64,000 bases of DNA, taken from positions 62,001 through 126,000 of the forward strand of contig RMBW01000015.1 in NCBI GenBank assembly GCA_004009845.1, in the 5' to 3' direction. The notes under the pieces are model-generated. The model searched no databases, was not told the DNA's origin, and was given only the letters and a program-made list of their open reading frames with translations. Position numbers and translations under genes: made by a program. This DNA comes from Davidsoniella eucalypti (taxonomy: Eukaryota > Ascomycota > Sordariomycetes > Microascales > Ceratocystidaceae). Positions 1-12,680 of the stretch are shown here, piece after piece; position 1 is the first letter of the stretch; every line of letters begins with the position of its first letter.

Positions 1-1593
1 AACAAACCAGGTATGTCGATAATCCTAGTGATATCCCCACATGCCGCAAGCGCTAATTTAGATGGCTTGACAACGTCTCAGCATCTGGCCACCTAGAGCC
101 TAGACAAGCAAGTTTTCCGTCACCTGAAAGCGCAGTCTCCAGTCCGGCGCAGCGTCCGCTTTTCTCATCACACCCTCTTTGCTAAAGTCCGCTAAAATCC
201 GCTGTTGTAGGTTCGTAATGGACTGCGATTCCGTCGACAAAGAATACGCGTTCAAGCCGCATGGTGGCCCGTGGTCCTGCAAAACCCCTCCTCGTCTTGT
301 TTGTCTACGCATCACGACCCTTGCAACACCCATATGTTGCAGTAAATACAAGAAGCCTCGTTTACGAGCTTCCATTGTTCTATCTGGCGCAGCGAGTGTT
401 GCTTTGGTCTTCTATAATAACTATCTACATTGGTGGCATCCCCACCACGCTGCAACTTTGCAACGACGCTTGGGACCAGGCATTGCCAAATATCATACAC
501 AACTTGCGTGTCACAGAGCACGCCATTGCGATGTTCTTCGCCATGGCAACCATATTTCAGCCGTGACAGCTCTGTCAAGTTGAAGTAGTCATACGGCGCA
601 GCTTATAGGTACATGCAAGGGAATGATTGCCGCACAATTTGCTAAATCTTCGCAAATGCTCATTTATAACAGGCTCTCAGAACACCTAAGGGAATGGGAA
701 TGTCTCTTTGACCTGTCTGTTCTTGACTCGTTTGTCTAACCTGTCTATTTACCCTGAAACTTCATCAATCTTCCATAAGAAGAATTTCTCGTACGAAAGC
801 TGCACTGACTTTAAAATTCTTCTGGAAAACGAATAGCCAACCCTTGGCTCACATCCTTTTCTATAAAGCGAACAATCATGGCCTTCTAGGCAAAAAAAAA
901 AAAGATATCGATGTGCGATTCTTTCAGTTATCGTACTTGTGCCCCTGGGTCACCGGTAGACTTTGACTTTTACAGACAGTGGCTCGGTGGTCAGATGCTG
1001 ATAATATTAACATATAAGGGGATATCAAGGCATGGTTTTGGTTCAATGGCTACCACCACCATGATTACTACAATATCTATGGCGGAAAGCTGGCTGAGTA
1101 GTCTATTCGGAAATTTCGATCTCCCTGCGGATGATATCAAACAGAAGCTTACTCATTACTAACAGTAACTGTTAAGTCAAATATATTGCATATTATTGAG
1201 ATGTTCTTTATACTCATTTGACTTTATTAGTGAGCTGGTCAACGCTTCGTAGTAGCCGTCCTCGTTTATAAACCTCTTCACATATGATATTGACCTTTAC
1301 CGTCTTCGTCTACGAGCTTCCTCCTTATATTTTAAAATTATTAGCATATCGTTTTTACTAGTACACTATACACTACATTAGAACATGCCATGACCTCTTG
1401 AGACTGCCAAAGTAGACAAAACGACGAGGTTTAGGAATTCCGAACATTATATGGTTTGTTTCCAATGCCTTGATAGCAATCCTTCTCGAACTTGGGAGCT
1501 ATTGAGGTGGTAATGCACGCTTTTAAGTCGATCTGGCTGCTAAGACTTTACGCGTTGTTAAGACGGGCACTAACAATATATCTGTAGTTACTA
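1..1593. other. Gene-free AT-rich DNA with a coding relic
   Basis: I see no intact gene here. Around 1033-1103 (+ strand) a short stretch reads as an aromatic, His-rich peptide ending in the motif NIYGG-KLAE and a stop. It shares two ordered 12-nt strings with 5632-5758, so both may be fragments of one decayed gene family. A run of 13 A lies at about 890-903. The rest is non-coding as far as I can read it. Confidence 0.4.
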
Positions 1594-1607
1594 CCACATT
1601 GAATTAC
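1594..1607 (+). repeat. 5' target-site duplication of SINE copy 1
   Basis: The 14-nt string ccacattgaattac occurs here and again at 2101-2114, exactly flanking a tRNA-headed, poly(A)-tailed element. This is the signature of LINE-type target-primed integration. Confidence 0.9.
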
Positions 1608-2100
1608 CCCCATGGCGTAGTGGTTATACGCCTGGTCGATCTCGCAAGAGATAGTTGGTTCGAATCCAGCTGGGGCAAAACTACTACTGAAGTCTACCCT
1701 ATGCTTATGGTAGTGTGTCTGAGGGTTTGGCAGCCCCTCCACTCACGAAGTTCTGCAGAAGGTAGATGCCAGGTAGTAACCATACTGTTCTAAGAGGGTT
1801 TATAGTACAAGGGGCTACAAAATGCTCGGAGGTTTTGAGGCAGGTTCCCGATGAGGTGGTTTTTCCCGGAAAGGATTAGAAGTTGAAATGCGCAGGAATA
1901 GCATATAACGAAACCATAACAAATGTTCTGTATCTCAGTGGCCTGTCACTGTTGAGAAGTAGGCTGTCATTCACCTTACATTGTATACTAGTATTAGTTC
2001 AGGGCTGTGTATCTTAGGATACCGAGGTGTTACATAGCTATCAAGAGCTCCACTTTCACCTTAATAAAAAATGAATTAAAAAAAAAAAAAAAAAAAAAAA
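1608..2100 (+). mobile_element. tRNA-derived SINE retroposon, full length (copy 1)
   Basis: This 493-bp element has every hallmark of a SINE. Its 5' head carries an RNA polymerase III A box (TGGCGTAGTGG, 1613-1623) and a B box (GGTTCGAATCC, 1657-1667) 33 nt apart, both matching tRNA promoter consensus. The head runs from CCCC to CTGGGGC, roughly as a tRNA acceptor stem would, with 5 of 7 pairs formed. A tRNA-unrelated body follows to about 2077, and the element ends in 23 consecutive A (2078-2100). It is bounded by a perfect 14-bp target-site duplication. No protein is encoded; mobilisation would depend on a LINE elsewhere in the genome. The intact duplication and long A tail suggest a young insertion. 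A diverged second copy lies at 41017-41340 on the other strand. I do not recognise the family by name. Confidence 0.9.
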
Positions 2101-2114
2101 CCACATTGAATTAC
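2101..2114 (+). repeat. 3' target-site duplication of SINE copy 1
   Basis: Perfect second copy of ccacattgaattac, directly after the 23-A tail of the element ending at 2100. Confidence 0.9.
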
Positions 2115-4295
2115 GCCTCAATTGGTAGGTTGACAAGGTTCTTCTAGAAGCATGTATAAATTTCAATTGAAGATTCTTATTTCTTAACGTTATTACTACA
2201 ACCAGGATCAAGGGTTCTATTTGCATGCCTTTAGAACACTGATAGATTGGCGGTAGAAAAGCGGCTTCGCCAATTAGTTGTTTGTTCCTGAGGCGTGAAA
2301 TGTTTTGCTGTAGCATACCCTAATCGAGCTAGTACATAACTAAGCAAAGACCGGGGCTTCGGCATCATTGTAATTCCGAGAATACGTTCTTTGTCGGCGA
2401 ATTTGTCCGTTAGTCTCTATTGCGTCTCATAGTTCTAGGCTGTTCCACGGAATCTGCCTCCAACTACGCCGCCATGATGATACTGAGAAACCTCAGGAAA
2501 CAATTCATGAAAACGAATTTCTATGATAGGTCAACATAACCACCCCGAGACCCTAGTTTAGCTTCTCGAAGAATGAGCATGCCAAACGGGAAGACAACCT
2601 TCTTTGGGTTAAGTCACACATGGGGTGTTTACTTGGGTCGGTTTTCTTGAGACGTCCAGTCTGATATGGATTAAGCATCAGCAGGGTTTCAGGAATAGAG
2701 ACCACAAGCATTAAGTGAGATTATGACATAGTTAGTTGAAGATAGCATAGTTAGCTTGAGTTGTTTTCATAAAAATACAAACAAACACTTGCAGCTGTTG
2801 ATAACTCAAGACATACTGCTGCCTACTAGCTATATGCGGATCGATATATCGTATTGACATGATCACTGCCTTCAGCATAACGGCTCAATTATTGTAATAA
2901 ACTCCTACAAACTTCATATATTAACTACATAGAAAGCTGCTGGTGGGATTTCGGGCTAATAGATCTCCCCGAAAACCTGATTGGAGACTCGGCGATATTA
3001 GTGAGAGTCTCAATATTTCCTATGCAAGTTATTTTCTCTACATCTAGATACACCTATATGAGGCATAATACGCGAGACGAGATATTGTACACCACCCACA
3101 GAGCACGAGATCCTCATCCTAAATGACTTGCATCATGTAGTTCTAACAAAACTAGGCTTCGTATATATTTGTAATATGCAGTAATGGAGGATTCTCTAGC
3201 GGATGCCCGGAAACAACTTCGGCTGGCGACTGTTCATCTAGGCTCTGGGAGCTTGCACCATTGATCCTTCCGTCCTAAAATATAAAAGAGAGTTATATGG
3301 CGAGTGCCGGATAGAGAGAAGATTGGCCGTTCACTCCACGGTATAGTGCCTGTTGCCATGCTGCGCCGGAGACTGGTTGGCGAGAAGGTGAAGCTTGGCA
3401 CGGAATATACAGAATCCAAAGAAGAGAATGGAACACTACAATCATGTACACATACTTCCCCAGTGTCATGGATGAAGAAATCGCGGTTCTACCGGCGAAT
3501 TTGGAGAGGATGAGGTAGTTATGATCTTCGTCCGCCATGATCTCATGCAGGATGCATATGTAGCGTGAATTTCAAGCACACTTGCATGCTATCTAGCTTC
3601 GATTTGGGACAAAGCTATGCCGTCTTACCGCGTGGGCTATGAGCCCCGCCAAGATTTGAAGTCGAATGATATATCAACTTGGAGATCTTCCAAGGGCCAG
3701 GATATTGAACGTTGTCGTAGTATACGAAAAGGGCAACAGCAGCTACCGCTACCATTTATTCTCCTGATACTCATGTGTGCTATAATTGCTACGTCTTTTG
3801 CATTTTGTGGCATTGGAAGCGGACTTTGATTGTGATTCTAGAGAGTAAGCTGGGATCAGGGATCGAGTACGCTGTCCCGCGCTTTGTCTATAGTGGAATT
3901 ACTTGATCTCATGGTTTCCTAGTGCTCCGAGACAAGTAAAGAACATTCGAAAGAGGACTGCAAGGATGTATATATCTGTATGAGGATATTGCGTTGAGTG
4001 GCCAACAGCTAATAGAATAGAATGTCCCCTTGACCCTAGTTCTTAGTTTGTTTTTTTGCAGTGACAGACTTAGACTACTGGTAGTATGTATGTACCGCCT
4101 AATCCACAAGAGTTGAAACTTGCAACTTTTCCAACCCTAGGCGTTAGTTAGCTCCGGTTCTCTTATTAGACCAGTACCACCTTGTGGCATGGCAGGAAAG
4201 GGATTATCACAATCAAGGGCACCGGGCCGTACTAGAAAGATGACGTAAAAGTCCGTTCCAAGGCCATGCATGAAACAGATAACAGGGAGCAAACA
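2115..4295. other. Gene-free AT-rich DNA
   Basis: No gene is supported. A 70-codon frame at 3617-3829 (+) ends in a hydrophobic stretch but has no homologue I recognise and no splice or promoter context, so I treat it as chance. Confidence 0.4.
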
Positions 4296-4378
4296 TACTG
4301 TATACAGGCCTAAGTTTTGTCGTGGGATCAGCGTGCAGATCGGTCTCTTGCAAGTAACTGTTTATTCTCGACATGTAC
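4296..4378 (+). repeat. Left 83-bp inverted repeat arm
   Basis: Begins TACTGTATACAGG and ends CGACATGTAC. It pairs base for base with 4706-4788 in reverse complement. Confidence 0.95.
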
Positions 4379-4705
4379 ACGGTATTATAACTGTACTATA
4401 CACTGTATTAACCGATGTCAACATTATCATTAACAATCCCTTGTTTATTTCTATAATCAGGAAAATGGTCATCATCTAGAGGCCTTAGTTGACTAACAAG
4501 AAGGACAGTGATGAAATTTGTTGCGATTAGTAGTTGTATGGTGGTCAAGTAGTATAATAGTCAAATTGTATAGTAGTGTATAATGGTCTGGTGATATATT
4601 TGTATTGTTTTATAATTGTGTTGTGTTATAAGGAGAAAAAAGGTGTAAAAGGATAACTTTTGTTCAGAAAAGCGGGGAATTTTAAAAGTGGGGAAACTTG
4701 AGTAG

Positions 4706-4788
4706 GTACATGTCGAGAATAAACAGTTACTTGCAAGAGACCGATCTGCACGCTGATCCCACGACAAAACTTAGGCCTGTATACAGTA
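4706..4788 (-). repeat. Right 83-bp inverted repeat arm
   Basis: Reverse complement of 4296-4378 without mismatch. Confidence 0.95.
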
Positions 4789-6537
4789 CATGGCTTCACG
4801 GGAAGCCTCTTCTAGCTCTTATGTTGTTCATGCTATACACTAGCTCACTTGCCCTTTGGGTACAAAGCAGGGTCTTTAAGACCGAGGCAAAGTTGAACTG
4901 ACTTCGGATGATAGGTAGCGCCGGGAGCGGAGTCAACGTGCTTCAAGACGAGAAGACGAGAGAGAAGAACGCTGGGGAGCAAAACCCAAGTCAGTTAGTG
5001 TCAGTAGGCGACTATGAAGAGTATCGTGAGATTAAAACGTCACCTCTACCGAGTGACTAAGCCGGGCAGAACGATGCTACTATAATATAGGTGGTGTCCT
5101 GTTATCAAACACTGCCCCGTTGAGAACCTTGGATCAGAGGCTTGTCTCTTATTGCTCAATGCAGAACAGGTGGACAAAATGGGGGTTAAAAGGGAAAAGA
5201 GGCTACGGAAAAAGAAGGAGGCCAAAGCTAATCTTCGGAGATAAACCCTAAGTTGGAAAGAATTTTACGCTTAAAAAAAAAGAAAAGAAAAAGGAACACT
5301 GAACAAAATACAAAACCTATTGGAAATATCAGAGACGAACAGGAAATATAAAAAAAGCAAAGAAAAAAGAGCCAGGGGGGGGGGACCTTCGTCAGCTTTT
5401 CTTGGCCAACGTTGAGGTCTGGAATGTTGACTTGGATCACAGGGCTGAAATGACTAGGACAGCCCAATATCATACTATAGATGCCCTGGATTAGCACCTA
5501 GTTCCTAGCTTCGTTTACAACAGTACGATAGAGATCATTTGTTTTTCTAGATATATGAACCAGGAGAACCCCGAGAAGTCGAGAAACGACAGGATAATGG
5601 CCAGATGCCATGACACCATGATTCCGAGCAAGGGGTTTTGGTTCAGACAGACCCTGAGCTATTCATGTCCGACAGGACCGATTCCTTCTTATCAACCGAC
5701 GGCAACATGATCTATGCGGTTCTACGTACTATTATCCTGGCCACAACATCTATGGCGGCACGATATTCAGCATATCAGTATGACATCATTCTCGACCCGT
5801 GGGCTAGTTGTAGACTGTACCGAATAGCCCAGACAACATGTTCTAGGGAGTTACTCTCGAGCTAGATCTTCGTTATGCTACTGATATATGCCGTCCTTTG
5901 TAATCACCACATGAGCGGACGGACGTGCGAGCGAGCCCCTTCCACGGTTCTGAGGCGATTCCTACAAAGAAGAGAAACGGGTAGCTGGCTTTTTTTTTTT
6001 TTGGTCTTGGGTCCTGGTACTCCGAGTAGTAGTAATCCAGGAAAAAAAGCAGAGAAAACAAGACCGGCATTTCGTAGACTAAGATAAAACCGGTGGTCCG
6101 GTCACTATCTCGGCGCTTATTATTGAAGTCTTTTGGGGTAAGCCGGAAAATCTGGAGATTCTGGCGGCAAGACCAAGATCAGCACAGCTGCTCCAAAAGG
6201 TACTAGTGCTGCTGCACTTGAGATGTGAAGACTGATTCGTCGTAAGACCAAGATAGACTGTTTCCTCTCTTCTTTCTTACTCGCTTATATGTTGTCGGGC
6301 GAGTTTTGTGCGGCCCAGACCGAGAGTTTCCATGGAAGCCTTGTAAGTCTCCATGGCCCGCCAAGGCTTAAAAAACGGGACATGGTAGCGTTCCAGCAGC
6401 GGCGTCATTTTCTGCATTGCAACATCTGCCGTTTTGGGTTTTCGTTTTTGTTGGTTCCAGTGTGAGGGGTATCAGATTACTATGTACGTGGAGCTTCCTA
6501 CGCAATATCGCATATTTGTTTATCCATAACAACTGCC
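4789..6537. other. Gene-free DNA with homopolymers and a coding relic
   Basis: No intact gene. A G run lies near 5377-5386, and A-rich and T-rich runs lie near 5273-5295 and 5990-6002. Positions 5632-5758 share two ordered 12-nt strings with 1033-1090 and read, in part, as a peptide ending NIYGG; stops interrupt every frame. The last part before 6538 is the 3' flank of the zinc-cluster gene. Confidence 0.4.
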
Positions 6538-9500
6538 TTACCATGTAGTCTCTTGGTTGCCCATCTCTTCAAACATCCAGCTGATTTGGTCGTTTTTTAG
6601 GAATGCATCCAGACTCTGAAGGAATAGTTCGTTAGCACGTGCTCTCTCATGCTCAGTGAGTAGTGGTCCAGCAGTGATTTATGGTGCTACATACCATAGA
6701 TTGCCAGTCCGGCATCTGGCTGTCGGTCAAGTCGACTGCTTCTGGACCGGCGATGGCCGTGTTTGTATCTGTTTCTGTTTCTGCGTCCGCTCCTGCTGAT
6801 GAGTCTGGGACTATCAGGTCCGGCTCGGGAAGCACAACACCTTCATTCCCCAAAGGGGGCACTGGGAATACCGGGTCTTCCATTTGCTCAGCAGCTGCGT
6901 TGTTCTGTAACACTGCGAGATGGTTCTGAAGCATCTGCAGACATATCTGTTCGTCCGATTCAAGCTGCTGTATCAGTAACAACGGGATCTCGTCCTTGTT
7001 CTTCTTGTCTATCAAAGCACGGATCTGCGCATCTATCAGTGACATGCTGATGAAGGCCTTGACGTTCTTCTCGCCTGTTTCGATACAGCGTAGCGCCCAG
7101 CGCTTGGCACCTTCTAGCACTGCGAGTAGGTCCATGCGGATCTGGCCGAGGCCCATCGACTCTTCCTCTTCACGAAGCTCCAGACGAAGCTCGCGAGCGA
7201 TGCTCCATGCAGCCAACACCATGCTTGTGCGTGTGGTTCCCGACCCAATACACAAGATGCGTTCGAGATAGTCCGGCTCCGGGCTGGCGGACGCAGTAGC
7301 AGACGGCGCTGGTCCGGACGAGGTTGGATTTGTGCCCTCGGTAGTAGCAGCGGCTGGCTTGTACGGGGATAGGCTGAATTTTGGGTTTGCCGCTCGCCAC
7401 ATAGCCAAGGCAGCCTCCAAGACAGTCTTCCTCGAGTATGCATGGAGTGAAGGGGATGCCCCAGGCCCGGCGAAACGGGTGTGTAGTACGAGTAGCATAC
7501 GGTATAAGATGAGGTCTGTGATACGACGAGCAAAGACTGGGGGCCCGGGCGACGACGGATCTGCTGAATTTCCGCCTGCATCACCGTATAGTTGCACGCG
7601 GATACTGCGGTAGCATTCTCGGAACTGGCTATCTAGTTCCAAGGCCTCGTGATAGGTGCGATGGCTGCCACCCAGGTCGTTGAGGAACCGGATGATCGCT
7701 AACCGAACCGGCAAGCTTTTGCGCAAGGCAATGGCCACCGATGTTTCTGTGAGAACGGATTCCGGCGCGGCCACGGGGTCCTCCAATAGCAGGTCGACGT
7801 CGTTGAAGTTACCGGGCGGCGCAGTGTCAAAGTCGCTAAGACTCAGTAGAGGTGGCCCTCCAGAAACCAGACTAGTGCTGAGGCAGAGCTCGAGAATTGT
7901 GTTCCAGAGCCGCCGCCGTATCTCGGTGACCAGAGCTGGCATCTTAGGCAGGTATATCGGGTCCCGATGTAAACCCATCAGGGTAGCTAGACGCTGTAAC
8001 TCGCCAACTGCGTTCCAGACCATGTGGCCACCAATGCCGATCATTTCACGTGCTAGGAGAAGCAAGACCTTAGACTGCAACATCTCAAGATGGAGGCGTG
8101 ACTTGAAATCCGGGTCAGAGAGCCATGTCATGGCCTCATAGACCCATTGGGTGGCTTTTGGGCGTAGAGTGAATCTATCGTCAAATCCCACAGAACCTAG
8201 AGCCAGCACAAGCTTAACCTGCACTATGAAGCTTTCATCGACGCGAGTTGCTTTATCGACACCATCAGCGTCTGCTTTATCGTACTGACGCCACATGCGC
8301 TCATAGGCTTGCATGAATGTTGGGATATGCAAGACACGATAGACTGGCTCTATCGTCTGTACGTAGCAATGGACGAGCTTGTCGGCAAGTTCACGTTGTG
8401 GCAAGACCAGCTGGAGAGGTGCCGGCCACTTTGGCAAGCGCTGGGCTTTGATCTGCCGCGAGATATTTTTGCATCGTTGGATGAAGATAGCCCCGCGGGA
8501 GCCTGGCATACGTAGGTACGGCTCTATCTGCATCATCGTGTCCATAAGCTATGGAAGTCAAGTTAGTGAAAGCCCCAAGAGAAAGATAGACTGGGATCAA
8601 GACGGTACTTACTAGACTCACTACACTATTGACCCAGTGACTCTGGCCAAAGAGCCTCGTCTTGTGAGAGACATTTCTGATAGTGGCATCAGTATGGTCG
8701 AAGCCCTGGCTATCACGATGGATGTGGAATGTCCCCCCGAAACTAGAAGTGGCTGTATCTATGTGAGAGCTCCTGTCATATGCCGGCGGCGGACCACTAC
8801 CAGGACTATCAGACACCGACGTTGTGCCTCCATGAATTATCACAGATGGGCTTGAATGTGAGCCTGAGAGTGCCTGGCCTGCAGAAGTAGAGTGTAGCTT
8901 GTTAGGCGTGGCATCAGTGGTCATTTGGGATAGTTGTTGCTCGAGCTGCTGGATCCTTTGGCGTAGACTGGTCATATCTTCACCATCGCGCAAGGTGGAT
9001 AAAGGAATGTTTTGAGTATTGCTATAGGAAGCAGAAGCATTGAATGCTATTTGGGGTGACGAGAAAGGCGGTTTTGCTGATTCGGGGACAATGACTGGAT
9101 CTCTGGTCTGGTTGAACATCGTAAACTGCTGATACGGTGCCGAGCTGGTAGAAGGAGTGGTCTTGTGAGGGGTGAATTCTAATGGGGAAACACTGGGCCG
9201 GATATCTGGCGTAACCTCCGCCGTTAAGGTTGGAAGAGAAGTAGTTGTTGATGGCGACTCTGAAGAGGCCGAGAGTGTTCTTGAAGATCCTCGGCGGGGC
9301 CCTGGGCACACTGTAATGTCACGGGCTGTTTCAGTGGCTTTCTGGGCTGTCCCAGGCGTGGTCTTGTTAGCTCTGGAGACAGCCGTACTGCCAGCAGCTG
9401 GGAAAGGTTCATAGACACAAACTCCGTTGCGGGCACGCAGGCAGTTGCTGCATGGGAGCTCACGGTTACACCGGATTTTGCGTCGACGGCAGAGAACGCA

Positions 9501-9897
9501 CGACCTAAAATGGTGTTAAGTGTTAGTGTGGGGGTAGCTGGTTATCAGATCTAGCCAGCTTATCAGATCCGAATCAGACAAGACATTGTCTCCCAGGTAG
9601 TTCATTAGGTTTCTATCAGTTGGCATGTATCAAACCATACTTCTAAAGCCCGAAGCCTGCAGGCAAGATCCCTTATGCCATAGTCCACGTGGCTAGAAAC
9701 TGATAGTTTATTATTGTGACCACTTAACAGTTCGAGAAAAGGAACAAAATACGACGATCCAACGTATGATGAGAAGAGCCAAGGGAAACCAGGTGTAAAG
9801 TGCCATACTGGCTGCTGGACTGACTGATCTAATGGACCGATTGGTGTGATTGCACTTACACTGCGGCTCGTTTCCTTCTTCGTTCGGACTCGGGCAT
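6538..9897 (-). CDS. Zn2Cys6 fungal-specific transcription factor, 953 aa
   Basis: The four-exon model is 9860-9897, 8613-9504, 6695-8548 and 6538-6615, with introns of 355, 64 and 79 nt. Joining exon 1 to exon 2 gives a basic N-terminus running straight into a zinc binuclear cluster: Cys15, 18, 25, 31, 34 and 42, spaced C-x2-C-x6-C-x5-C-x2-C-x7-C. A Ser/Thr/Pro-rich linker follows, with a Gln-rich coiled coil at about 188-207 that would support dimerisation. The middle homology region (fungal_trans type) covers about residues 360-620. The last intron removes an early stop and adds a 25-residue acidic/aromatic tail ending ETTW. The protein would act in the nucleus on CGG-type sites; its target pathway cannot be read from the sequence. 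The 355-nt first intron is long for this genome, so exon 1 is the least certain part, although its phase and motif fit. Confidence 0.88.
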
Positions 9898-12143
9898 GAT
9901 TGGTGAGGATAGTGAGTAGGTGGGTGAAGAAGTTCGGGGTCGGATTAATGGCCAATCGTTTTTCTATAGGCGATGTTCCCAAAAGGTATATTGCCACCAA
10001 GATAATGAAGGGAGAGAAAACAAGATCAAAAACAAGAGAACCCGGAAAGATGAAAAACAAAAAAGGGTATCAGATCTCCAGACTAATACACCGTGTTTAC
10101 TTCTTTTGCTCCTTGGACTGTAAATCTGCGCGTCACCTAGTGTTCTTCGTTCTCGACTTCGACGCTTTCTTCTCGTTGTTGATTCTCGCACGGCTTTAAG
10201 TCCGACGATCTGATAACCCAAAAGTCGGCGATAACCAAGCCAAGAAAGGAATGCGTTCCTGTTATGTTATTGGCTATATGCGGCCTTTAACTCCGATAAT
10301 AAATGGGGCTTATTTGATTTGAGTCTTGATTAATATAGTAGAAAGAAGAAAAAGAAGAGAAAATCGCCAGAAAGTGGTTTGTTCGATACAAATTATATCT
10401 CGTTTTATCGGTCATTGTAAATCGGTGGCTTAAGTATGATTGTCAGATAAAAAGAAAGAAATAGACGGGGATGTCATGCCATTTCATAGATTCATGACGC
10501 GTTGCTGGCAAAAACAGTTCGCCGAGTTTCGGCAAGATATGTAAGACGTTAATACCACGCAAATCTAAGTTGGTCGTAATGAAAGTTGAAGATATTGCAG
10601 AGTAGTATATCGGTAGTTACATATATATATATTATTTCAATGAGGGCTCTCGGGCCAGGCATCAACAACGCTGCCTCGTGTGGAATATATACGAAAGCCA
10701 CGCCGGCCATGGTGCCTTTGACTGTAAATCGAGTCTGCCCAATCCCATTCAAGATCGCCGTCTTATGCCGATATGTCTCGGCAGCCTACAAAGCTAAATT
10801 ACTCCGACCCTCCCATCAACTCGGAGGCCCGAGACTCAATGTCATACCACCAGCTTACGGCACTGACATGAACCTTTTACCCGGAATAGAGGGAGGCTTA
10901 GCCAGCTTAGCAGCCAAGTTTTCACTGAAGGGTACACGTTCTAGAAAACAATGTCAAAAGCCAGAATCCCTTCTTATCCAAACGTTCAAACAGACATAGG
11001 GTGAATCACATAGAGAGCTAACTGGGAGGAGCAGATCGTTAAGCGTTGCTTGAAGGGCAACTATTGTTTACGTAACATCCAATTTATAACCATTAGCATG
11101 AGAAGCAAGACCGTGAAATTTGATATAGCACTTTATCCAGTATCACGAATTCGGCTCTCTTGTTTTCTATGCCATTCGATTCACAACATTCAGCATGCCT
11201 TTACAGTGATTTTGGTGAAATAAGCATCGCCCATAATTCTCTGACATGTCATGTAATCCCAAGTAAGCCAACGCAACGATTAATCCCTGCATTTGTCAGC
11301 CGCCTCCATTTGTAGTAGCATGAGCTCCAAAGCCGGAGTTAAGAAATATCTGCAATATATGTTCATATCACTGCTCACAGTTGGCTATATGGCGGCCTTG
11401 AGATATTAAAGTGACCCTCTTTCATGTAAGACAGACTAGCTGCTTTCTATGAGTCATTCAATTGAACAAAGTATCTAGAACTAAGAGCTTTGATTCTACT
11501 CGGAAGCCGGCTCTGAATCACCAGGGGCCAACTGTCTTGGCGTTGTATTATGTGTAACTATGCAAGTTATCACTTATGGCGTAACCCTATATTTAGGCAG
11601 AAATCATGAATTGCAACTAGATATCAACATTCTTACTTCATGAAATAATTTTACATAGGGGCAAACTTTCTCCTAGATCTTCTCACTTGTGTGGTTGCTC
11701 GTAGCTATAGCGTAAATTTTAAGGTGTACAGACGTGAGGTACCGTACTTTTTTTGTGATAGGCCGTAAAATCGAGGTTATGTTTTTGTCGGTCCAAAAGC
11801 CGCACAATTATCAAGCAAGATCACACCACGGTCTGGAAATCTCGACCAAACTACATAAACAGTGATACTGTGCCCCTACATGAGTAATAATACTCGATAT
11901 CCTTCAATTTGTTGTCTGAATAGTTAGTCTCGATGTCAATGTAGGTGGATGAAGATGAACAGAAAAATCTTATTAGCGACATATCCTTAATATTGATACA
12001 AAAAAGATAGCTAGTTAGTAGTTCGACTAGCCGATCTACAAATTAGAAGAAAGAAATATAGTCGTCCCCAGGACATTAACAGCTCCGACCCTAACCCAGA
12101 GAATCCTCCCGCCAAGAAACTAATAGAGCAACCCCCCGGCCAT
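9898..12143. other. Intergenic, upstream of the zinc-cluster gene and downstream of the CFEM gene
   Basis: No gene supported. A 137-codon frame at 10586-10999 (+) has no recognisable domain and no promoter context. The DNA is AT-rich, with microsatellite-like TA repeats near 10620. Confidence 0.4.
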
Positions 12144-12680
12144 TTAGAGTAGCGCAGCAACGATACCCAGGGCACCGAGAAGGCCGGCAGAGCCAGCATT
12201 GGAGGACATGGCACCCGACGTAGGGGAGGTGGTAGCAGTTTCCGAAGATAGCGAGCCCGACGCACCGGTGCCGGTAGCAGAAGTAGTGGTGTTGGAGCTT
12301 CCCGACGTGGTGGCAGTAGCGCAGGTCACCGACGAAGGCACGGTAACACCAAAGCCAGAGCAGAGGTTGGCGGCATATTCAAGAGATGCGGCCTGGTCAG
12401 CGGTGTTGCAGCTGGCGGCCAAGCAGCAGGCAATGCCGCTAAGGAAGTCGTTGCTCTTGCAGATGCAGGCGACATCACCTGAGGAGCAGCCACCGATATC
12501 AGACCCAGTAGTGAACTGGCCAACACAGGTAGTCTATACAAAGAAACGAAAGCTTGTTAGTGGAAAAGATGCAGTGATAGATTCGGCTTTCTGGATACAA
12601 CTTACAGCGCACTCGGGCAGGCTTAGGGCCGAGGCAACAGTGCCAGCAACGACAACAGCGGTGAAGAAAGTGGCCTTCAT
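12144..12680 (-). CDS. CFEM-domain GPI-anchored surface protein, 154 aa
   Basis: Two exons (12606-12680, 12144-12533) are joined across a 72-nt intron with donor GTAAGT and acceptor TATAG, phase 0. Residues 1 to about 18 form a signal peptide. The mature N-terminus begins PECATTC and continues with the CFEM cysteine pattern: GGC, an Asp before ACIC, a CC pair, then SC and LC. The Asp just ahead of C-x-C is the position that coordinates haem iron in characterised CFEM proteins such as Candida Csa2. A Ser/Thr-rich stalk follows. The C-terminus is a small-residue site (SSNAGSAG) followed by a short hydrophobic tail, typical of GPI attachment. Roles known for the family are haem or iron capture and cell-wall or virulence functions. 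The family call is firm; the role in this organism is inferred. Confidence 0.9.

Larger units (their letters stand above)
4296..4788. mobile_element. Fold-back or MITE-like element with 83-bp perfect terminal inverted repeats
   Basis: Positions 4296-4378 and 4706-4788 are exact reverse complements over 83 nt, separated by 327 nt of AT-rich, non-coding DNA. The outermost dinucleotide on each side is TA, followed inward by CTGTATACAG, itself a palindrome. That layout fits a Tc1/mariner-type TA target duplication with a 489-bp non-autonomous element between. There is no transposase frame inside. Perfect identity of the arms over 83 nt implies a recent origin or ongoing conversion between the arms. 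An alternative is a simple inverted duplication created by template switching. Confidence 0.8.

Noticed and set aside
10586..10999. 137-codon frame on the + strand
   Set aside because: No homology recognised, no introns or promoter motifs; probably chance in DNA with few stops.
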